64,000 nt of DNA. Origin: Phlebotomus papatasi (lineage: Eukaryota > Arthropoda > Insecta > Diptera > Psychodidae). Below are positions 57,146 to 64,000 of the stretch, in pieces (the stretch's first letter is position 1; each line of letters starts with the position of its first letter). The position numbers and the translations under genes are program-made. The notes beneath the pieces are model-generated. The model was not told where the DNA came from, searched no databases, and saw nothing but the letters and a program-made list of their open reading frames with translations. The stretch covers positions 102,982,627 to 103,046,626 of the forward strand of contig NC_077223.1 in assembly GCF_024763615.1 (NCBI RefSeq), read 5' to 3'.

Positions 57146-58559
57146 CTAAAAATGAAAAAGCAATCACACAATTTACAAAATTTTCCACCAAATAAGCGAG
57201 TTCAAAAAATAGTTAAAGGTAAGATACAACATGATAATTTTGAATGGGACTTAAATTTGAATTTTAAGATCTCCTAACTGATTTATATGGACAAAAGAAA
57301 AAGACCATGAAGAAATCCTCTTCTTTATCTTATTTTTACGAAACCGTCAAAATTTGATTCTGTTATGTCAAAAAAAGTAAAATATTTAAAGTTCGTTGGG
57401 AAAATAATCTGCGTTTCTCTTGTGGAACGTGAAGATGGCGCGACAAGCAGCTGTCAAAATTAGAAATCGAAATTAGATTTCGGTTCAATTTCATAAGTCT
57501 AGAAATGTGTTTGAAAAGTCTATGAAAATGTTTTTTATCATTTTTTTATTATTTTATTCACAAACAAACACTAAATCTACTGCTTTTTGGCGCTTTTGAG
57601 AGACTCCAGGAAACTTGTATGCCATATAGAATTAAGACAGTGTATTCAAAATTTTTAAAATCATGGCCTGAATTCTGAGACGAAGATCAAGATCAAGTTG
57701 AGTAACTTGTCAAATGTGTTATATTATAACCTTAAAATCCAAGTCACTAACCATGTACATTTCAAGATTTTTAGTTCTGTAACCAATATTTCAAGTTTAT
57801 AAGACTTTTCAAAAATTTATTTCTATACATTATTTTTATTTAGAATACAGCTTTCAATAAGAAAATTAGTTCGAAAAATACAGTATTTACTTGTATTCAT
57901 AGACAAATATACATGTATTCCAAGAATTAAAATTAATTGGATATTGATTCTAATTCTGAAAATTATAAGAAATTCAGTTAATTTACTCGGAATATGAACG
58001 ACGCGACGCGGTTGAACTCAAAATGTAAAATTTGAGGTTATGTGAAAAAAATTACATATGGCATCTGAATTAGATGCATTTTTCTTCGGTACTTCCTTAT
58101 TATCACCGTATTATTTGAATTTCCTCCACAATTTTTACTTATTTAATGACATATTACAATGATAAAATCTTTAAATATATTATTTATGATTTACGGTAAA
58201 TTTTCCCTGCTTTTCTGATTGATTTATCTGTTGATTTTCAGGGTTAATTAAGATTTTTTTTGTCGTAATGAGCATGTTCGATGCAGGTTACACAATATTT
58301 TACCGACCAATACAACTTTGACTTGCCCTAATTTATCGACAAATAAGTTTTCCTGGAAAATTTTGATTTGGGATTGCATATTAAAAGCAGATAATGCATT
58401 AAATTTTTTAAAAGCACTATTTTTTTTTTGATCTCGAGACATTCTGCAATGAGGCTAGATCATCAATTTGGAATCATTGTAATTTACAACAGAGAAAAAA
58501 TATATTTCGTAAAATTGTTTGTAAATGTTTGTGACTGTGAATTCCTTCTGGGGACCTAC
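57146..58559. other. AT-rich intron with a fragment of the CAATTCTGAGACC element
   Basis: CATGGCCTGAATTCTGAGACGAAGATC at 57663 onward, then TTTCAAGATTTTTAGTTCTG, follows the left part of 44400-45181. No gene recognised. Confidence 0.5.
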
Positions 58560-59115
58560 AAAATGCTCGTAAGTCGTATAATGTGCTAAAAAGTTTAACT
58601 TCTTTCATAAACATTGTTCGTAACAGAGGGTGACATTCGCTCTGAGAAATGCAACCAGTTTTAGTGTAAATTTTTTCCTGTTTTCGTACACATTTCATTT
58701 CATTTCTCCGAAACTACGTAGGTTGCCAATTTGCGGTTTTCGGTTGGCCATTCCATATTAAATTGGCTTTTATTTTGTATTTGTATTTTTTGCTAATTCA
58801 ATCTACAATGACAGAAAACAGCTAATAAACTCAAAAGTTTTTTCGGCACGCTAGAAACATATGGGAAACATAGGAAACGTCATGCTCCTGGTTTGTAACA
58901 TGATCACTTGACGAGCATGTTTTGTTCATTCACAAACATTTGTTCGTACATTTTCTGTTTGTCTCACGAATCTTTGCGAAAAAAATGACAAAATTATACG
59001 AACATTCTTGTGTGTTTACGAACATTTACGAACATATTTTGTTAAGGGATCATATGACGAGCAATGTTTGTGAAAAAGTACGAACTTTTTCAAACTCATT
59101 CGTGAGTTATTCGTA
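58560..59115. repeat. AACATGATCACTTGACGA repeat, copy 2, split by a hAT MITE
   Basis: The copy reads ...CATAAACATTGTTCGTAA, is interrupted at 58624-58890, then resumes GTAACATGATCACTTGACGAG and ACAAACATTTGTTCGTAC. Copy 1 (34600-34930) reads TTCGTAACATGATCACTTGA without a break, which shows the empty site. Confidence 0.75.
58624..58890 (+). mobile_element. hAT-type MITE, family CAGGGG copy 3 (267 bp)
   Basis: Ends CAGAGGGTGACATTCGCTCT and CATGCTCCTG. The flanking octamers GTTCGTAA (58616-58623) and GTTTGTAA (58891-58898) differ by one base and fit an 8-bp duplication. Same length as 15186-15452. Confidence 0.85.
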
Positions 59116-59499
59116 ATGCCCTCTAGTCAGGCATACGGCTTAAGCCGCGACTTAGAGGGAAACTGATGGAAATGTAGTCTAATCAAAATTTTAAATATGA
59201 TCGAGTTAAGCTGTCTCTCAGGTTAAGTCGTAGGTATTCCCAGCACGTTTTCCACTGGGAATTCACACACATTAACAAACAATTTTATGGAAATATTTTT
59301 ACAGCTCGAACTCAAAGAGAGAGCAGTTATATAATCGACTTTTTTCAACTTCTTACTGTTCTGGAGCTTAAACGGTAAGAGATATCGACTTCCGGTCTTG
59401 GATGACCCCTCGTCAAATGACATTATCTCATACCCAACCTCTTTACTTTTTCCCCTCTCCTTTCGTACGTTCCCTATCCCTCAAAAATAGGTCAAAAAT
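59116..59499. other. Intron with a GGCTTAAGCCG-type repeat fragment
   Basis: GCCCTCTAGTCAGGCATACG (59118) and GGTTAAGTCGTAGGTATTCC relate to the split repeat at 51791-52940. No gene. Confidence 0.4.
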
Positions 59500-60010
59500 G
59501 AGGTTTTTACAATTTTGCAAAAAATTGGCCCAAGCTTTTTCAATGATTTTTGAATAAGTTTTAGAGCTTGTCCTGGCAAACATTTAGCCCAAACATACCT
59601 ATGACCGGAAAATTTGCCATTTTGAATTTTTGAAGGTCAAAGTTCAACCACTTTGGAAGGCTCATTTTTCAACCGATTTGGTTAAATTTGGATTTTTTAG
59701 AAAAGTATTGCAAATTAGAACCCGGCTGCATCGGTCTTCATCGGTAATGAACCGGTTAAGTACCGATTTTTGAATAATTTTACATCCCTGGTAATTGATA
59801 TTCCCTAAAAATGAACATTTTTCGATTTTTCTCAAAATTGGCCCAAGCTTTTTCAATGATTTTTGGATATTATTGAAGGTCAAAAGTCAAATACTTTGGA
59901 AGGCTCATTTTTCTTTTTGGTTAAATTTGCATTTTTTAGAAAAGTATTGCAAATTAGAACCCGGCTGTATCGGTCTTCATCGGTAATGAATCGGTTAAGT
60001 ACCGTTTTTT
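59500..60010 (+). repeat. Direct duplication in the Tet intron, offset 239 bp in the right half
   Basis: AAAATTGGCCCAAGCTTTTTCAATGATTTTTG recurs (59522 and 59833), as does GTATTGCAAATTAGAACCCGGCTG, followed by ATCGGTCTTCATCGGTAATGAA and CGGTTAAGTACCG (about 59705 and 59944). The unequal offsets (about 311 and 239) show a deletion of about 70 bp in the second copy. Confidence 0.8.
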
Positions 60011-60213
60011 TTATTTTGAAATGCTTTTGTGATTTATGAATCAATTTGATCTCTAATAGATCAGTTATTCCAAAAGATTATGCAAAAAGCTAATTCACGG
60101 TGAGCTCTATCTCGTGAGTTCGAGCATTCCGCAAAGCTGGGACGCTTTGCCATCTCTTTTTTCTGTGTGCTTAAAATTATTTATGGTATCAAAATAAACG
60201 AAAAGAACCTTAC

Positions 60214-61107
60214 CTGCTTCTCTCCCGTGTCCTCCCCTCCATCAGCCATCCCCATGGAACCCATTGGGCTCTTGAAGCTGGCCGTACTGGAGACAGCAGC
60301 CACCTGACCCGAATTCACGTCGCCCAGTTCCATTGCACTGCTCTCAGACTCAGCACTGGATTCCAGTGAGCTGGCTCGGATTTTCCTGCGCTCTTTCTTG
60401 CGCACGTCACATCTCGTGGGTGAAGCTGTGTCCTTGGCCACGGAGCCCGCTTTTGAGCCATCAAAGCCATTGTCGAGCAGTGGATTCTGGAAGTTACTGT
60501 GATGCAGGCCATTCTTCAGATCGAAGTTGGCTGGTTCATTCTTGAGCACAGTCACGACATTCTGTCCCGGAAAAGTGGCAATGGGCTGATAGAGCTGAAT
60601 ATGACGCTCATCGAGGTACTGCTGCTGAATGGTGGGTATGTCCCGGGCTTGAATTGGTGCCGGTACTAGGGGATAGGTGCGTGTGTTGACAGCTGTTAGT
60701 GTGTGAAAACTGGGACTTGGCAGAGTGGTCAGGCCCGTTTGAAGAGGATTGATGGGCGTGAGTTGAGTGAGAGAGCCATTGCCGGGGGATGCAGAGCTGG
60801 GGGACACGGGCACAGGGACAGGCTGTGGTAGGCTTGGCTCTGGCACAAGCGGTGGATCTGAGTATGAGTGGAATTGACTCTGGAAGGAGGGGAGCTTCGA
60901 GAAGGGCTCGAAACCCTTATCCTTGGAGTCCATCTCCCAGGGCCTGGTATAGTTGCTGGCTTGCTGGGATGCGATGACGTCGGTGCTGCGATCACCACGC
61001 TCGTAGTATTCCCATGAGGTGGGGTCCAGGTCGCTGGAGAAATTTGTGAATGAGGGCAAACTATGATCGGCTGCGTCTTCTGTTGAGGCGCTCATCATTG
61101 ATGCCAT
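60214..61107 (-). CDS. Tet: Tet methylcytosine dioxygenase, first coding exon (N-terminal region, partial gene)
   Basis: This exon encodes 298 residues that start MASMMSASTE and run open to a GTAAGG splice donor at 60213-60208. The last codon is CAG, so the exon ends in phase 0. The start is chosen because an in-frame TAG lies at 61128-61126, no other in-frame ATG lies between, and the context (A at -3, G at +4) is good. The protein is low-complexity and rich in Ser, Pro and Gln. It has an aromatic/acidic stretch at residues 27-40, a Pro-rich stretch at 85-110, a possible SUMO-type motif LKNE at 188-191, a basic patch RKKERRKIR at 236-244 and a Ser/Glu-rich tail. No catalytic domain is present. 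The assignment to Tet rests on the in-frame splice to the CXXC exon at 55085-55225. In the family, this N-terminal half belongs to the long, CXXC-containing isoform, a nuclear Fe(II)/2-oxoglutarate enzyme acting on modified bases in DNA or RNA. The rest of the gene is outside the window. Confidence 0.9.
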
Positions 61108-61146
61108 GCTACATCGCGATAGCGTCTAGCCGACATTTTTGCTCAT
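61095..61146 (-). promoter_or_regulatory. Two short upstream ORFs in the Tet leader
   Basis: Just upstream of the Tet start are two small ORFs on the same strand. The first (61146-61126) is seven codons including the stop, MSKNVG, and ends with the TAG that closes the Tet frame. The second (61136-61095) is 14 codons including the stop, in another frame, and overlaps the Tet ATG by 13 nt. Overlapping uORFs of this kind usually lower translation of the main ORF. That effect is inferred, and it depends on both ATGs being in the mature leader. Confidence 0.5.
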
Positions 61147-62400
61147 CCGCCGAGATCCTTTCTTTTCGATTTCTTTTTTAGTTTTGTTTTTTTTGTTAGG
61201 TTTAATCCTTGGCTATTCCTTGGTTTTTAGGGACAAACTCTACTCACTAACACGAAAATTTGTACTCAGTGTCTTAGTTTGTTTTTTTTTGTTTTTTTGC
61301 GATCGAGGTAGAGATTTTGTGGTCAAATCTGGCACTCACAAATTCACAAGGACTCTTTTTTACACAATTTTCTTCTTTTTTTGGTATACACTGTTAAACA
61401 GAAGGCTTCGATAATTCCAAAAGAAAATAAAACCCTCAGAAATTACACTTCAATTCGTGAAATGTTTCGCAGTAGAAAAATAAATAACTCTTCACACTAT
61501 TTTACTAATTGTTTTTTTTTTATTTTTAAATTTATTTTTTGAGTTTTTTTTTAGAAAAAACGGTCACTGGCTCTAAAGTGTTTTATTTTTTTATTTTCTT
61601 GATTTATTTTTGGTTATTTGTTGATTTGCTCACGTTTTTTTTTAAATATCGCGTTTCAATTTGGTTATTAGAGGTAACTTTCAATATAAACTTCTTTTAC
61701 GATTACTTATGGGCACATGAATTGATTTTTGTATTGATTTCTTTTATGTCAATTACTTTACTATTTTTTTTTAGTTGTAAAAATCTTTTTACATTTGAAC
61801 ACTTTTTTCCTTACTATTTTTTTTTGTTTTGTAAATATTTTCCTTTGTACTGATTTATCGGACACTTGAGTTACTTTTTTTTTGTGTGTTTGTGTAATTT
61901 TTGTTTTTTTTTTAGTAGAAAATATTCTCCCTTTTTCCCTTCTTCAAATCAATTTTTTTTTTAATACTGAAAAATTGAACCATGGAAAATGTTGTGTGAT
62001 ATGAAAATCAATATTTTGTGCTGATGCTCCGTTCTCGTTCAAAATATTATTGCGTGGAAATTTTATTGTCCTCTCTTTCTCGCAGAAATTATGTGGTGTA
62101 AAATTTATTTTTGGTTTCAAATCAGACTTTTGCGATTTTCCCTTCTAAGTGTCTTTTCCCGAAAAAAAACGTTTTTAAATTAATTTCAATGTCACTTTTG
62201 AATTTGTTTTTAAAAGAGCAACTTTATCTTTTCAAATTATTTATGTGCGAGAAATAAATTAGTTTCAATAAATAAATAAGTTAGGGGTAATTAGTGTGCT
62301 TTTTTTCTATTATACACAAAAATTTATTAAAAGAGAATTTAATTTTAATGCTTTGGTTACGTTCCTATCGGATGAAAATCCACCGGCATCTGCAAGAAAA
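61147..62400. other. Tet leader or upstream region, T-rich on the + strand
   Basis: This stretch is strongly strand-asymmetric. The + strand has many T runs of 6-10, so a transcript of the Tet strand would be A-rich, as many insect 5' leaders are. Open frames on the + strand here, such as 61139-61414 and 61539-61853, read as Phe/Leu-rich low complexity produced by the T runs and are not treated as genes. I could not place a transcription start or a splice acceptor. Confidence 0.4.
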
Positions 62401-63813
62401 AATTAGAAAGAAAAAAAATTATAAGAGGGAATGTATTTGAGAAGAAAAATATTCCCTCAATCATCAGGGTTTGGGGATATCAATGAGATGTTATGTAATA
62501 AATATAAAAATAATAATTGTCTTCAATTTCGGATATTTCTACGCGCATTCGTTGGTTAACTTTTTCGCCTCACTCCCTCCTGGCCAGGATTCCATAACTC
62601 GCCAAAGAGTATTGATTGAGGCCATTAATCACGAAACCATTAATTAAAATAAATGACAAATCGAAAAAGGCCAAACTGACTAATAGAACTGGGCAATATT
62701 GGCATTTGTGCGACCCCCCTAACCTCCCACTTACGGTTCACCCTCTCGTACGCACACTCTCTCTGCCTTTTTTTTCAATTACCCTCCAACCACCCACCAC
62801 CCAAAATCATACGCGAGAGCTTTCCGCCATTGGACACACATTATCCAACGTACATTTCTCTCTTGCGTACATATTTACTTTCGATTCACTGAATATTTAA
62901 GCGATATTTGCACTAACACGACAAATGCGCCATTCTAATTGGAAATCTCCATAGAGAGAAAAAGATTTTTCCAACATGTCACCTAATGATATCACATGAA
63001 AAACAACGCAATTTCCTCAGATTTTCTTTTTATTATTATTTGCAGAGCACTTGGGAACTCTAAATTACCCAATAAAAGCAATGTTCTATACTTGAAACCT
63101 TAGAAAAAGTTTGAAAAGTCTGATTGGCAAAAAAACTAAATTCTTGTTCTGAGTTCTGATTTAGCCTGTATAGCCAAGACCTAGTGGCTATATTAATTTA
63201 ATTTTAATTATTTTTCAAAAATGTACTTAGGTTGCGTCTGCCGCCGACTTACCATTACCGGTAGACTCATTTCGCTTGGTAAGGAAAGTGGGGAGTCGCA
63301 AGGTACAGGATGTGGGATTAAGTGACAAAGAGATTCATAGAAGCACGTGCTGTTATCACTGAATTCAGCTAGGAGAAAAATTCTTCGAATAAAAGGGATA
63401 GAACTTATTCACAACTACACTCTTAGAAAAGTTTAGACATGATAACTAATGAAAATTAGTTGTTCGGGCGATTATTATCAAATCTATTTAAAATAGTTCT
63501 TTTAATCTTAAAACATTATACTCATAATAAATTTATTAGTAGTGTGAATATATGGCAATATTTACGTGGATAAGTTGCTGCAATTATTTCATAATGCTTT
63601 CATACAATTATATTTGCTTGTGTTAATTAAATGAAATCGATATCCCAACTAATATTGGTCACTAATTCCTCTTAGTACTCACAACCATTGTAAATAGATG
63701 GGCCTATATTTTCATAAAGTTCTGACAACTTTTTCAATAGTAAAGAGTGTTTTGAATTTGAATTGAATTGAATTTATTTCATCTCATTCTTGATCTTTCC
63801 CACCCCCCATGCG
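62401..63813. other. Upstream flank of Tet, no gene recognised
   Basis: This is mixed-composition non-repetitive DNA, with a less AT-rich patch at 62540-62930 and another at 63230-63380. On the minus strand a strong donor-like GTAAGT lies at 63252-63247, after the short ORF-like segment MSLPVM. It could be the 3' edge of an untranslated or alternative first exon, but GTAAGT also occurs often by chance. A run of GAATT repeats lies near 63755-63778. Confidence 0.35.
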
Positions 63814-63886
63814 GCCACCGCCGTCTTAGCGTTGATTCCAACCTCCAGGACTAAACGGTGGAAATGTCCTTTCTCTGGTTGTATGT
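63814..63886. repeat. Short dispersed repeat, copy 2
   Basis: CCACCGCCGTCTTAGCGTT, AAACGGTGGAAATGTCCTT and GGTTGTATG match 6690-6765 in order and spacing. Not part of a recognised element. Confidence 0.55.
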
Positions 63887-64000
63887 TACGGATTTTACAA
63901 TATGTTTTTTTTTACTAATGCGTTAAAGCTTTTTCAAACTTCAAACAACCACCGTGCTTCAGTCTTACGGAAGAGGTGCATGTGAAAGGATGTCGCGTCT

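Larger units (their letters stand above)
55226..60213 (-). other. Tet intron between first coding exon and CXXC exon (4,988 nt)
   Basis: The intron begins with GTAAGG at 60213 and ends with AAAG at 55226 on the minus strand. The acceptor's polypyrimidine tract is modest, with a T run at 55240-55230. It contains palindromic MITE copies at about 55790-57145 with a second MITE nested at 55934-56344, a hAT MITE at 58624-58890, and a direct duplication at about 59500-60010. Confidence 0.85.

Noticed and set aside
60100..60165. tRNA-like B box (GTGAGTTCGAGCATTCC) near the first coding exon
   Set aside because: No A box at the right distance and no tail or target duplication; too little to call a SINE.
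61139..61853. Plus-strand frames of 91 and 104 codons upstream of Tet
   Set aside because: They encode Phe/Leu-rich strings generated by T runs in the A-rich leader region of the opposite strand and resemble membrane proteins only by composition.

Overview
The window is intron-rich, AT-rich animal DNA from an insect, most likely a dipteran. A sand-fly-like fly is only a guess from the compact MITE-dense style. One host gene is supported: the 5' part of Tet, the TET-family dioxygenase gene, on the minus strand. Two coding exons are visible. The first (60214-61107) carries the start codon and a 298-residue Ser/Pro-rich N-terminus. The second (55085-55225) encodes a complete TET-type CXXC zinc finger of 47 codons. 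Both exon ends have splice signals and both junctions are phase 0, so the two exons join in frame. No catalytic (double-stranded beta-helix) exon is visible, so it should lie beyond coordinate 1. Everything from 55084 down to 1 therefore reads as one intron of at least 55 kb, although small exons cannot be excluded by eye.

Layout along + coordinates: 1-55084 is the large downstream intron; 55085-55225 is the CXXC exon; 55226-60213 is a 4,988-nt intron; 60214-61107 is the first coding exon; 61108-64000 is 5' leader and upstream sequence with two short uORFs just before the start codon.

The introns alternate between two kinds of DNA. The first is very AT-rich sequence built from small non-autonomous DNA transposons (MITEs), foldback palindromes and old degenerate tandem arrays. 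Arrays lie at about 2860-4020, 11200-13215, 18750-21130, 26590-28030 and 40530-40990, with a GC-rich minisatellite at 53181-53960. The second is a set of repeat-poor, less AT-rich islands of about 0.8-1.7 kb (near 5140-6230, 9420-10330, 13300-14640, 17280-18600, 25600-26460, 31860-33130, 35560-36200, 41700-42700, 45400-46760 and 54160-55080). They contain no recognisable protein and are the best places to look for enhancers or an internal promoter.

Several mobile elements can be delimited exactly. Two hAT-type MITE families have intact 8-bp target duplications (698-853 and 46866-46990; 15186-15452 and 58624-58890). A 411-bp MITE is present twice at identical length. Others are a decayed pogo/Tigger element and a decayed Tc1-like element with transposase remnants, tRNA-derived SINEs, and a group of otherwise unrelated elements that all end in TAGGGG/CCCCTA. 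Nesting is frequent and gives a relative order of insertion. I found no operon, CRISPR array or new protein system. The most unusual content is the repeat architecture: arrays of a TTTAGTAC-N6-GTACTAAA dyad, three very long foldbacks, and a family that inserted into its own relative.
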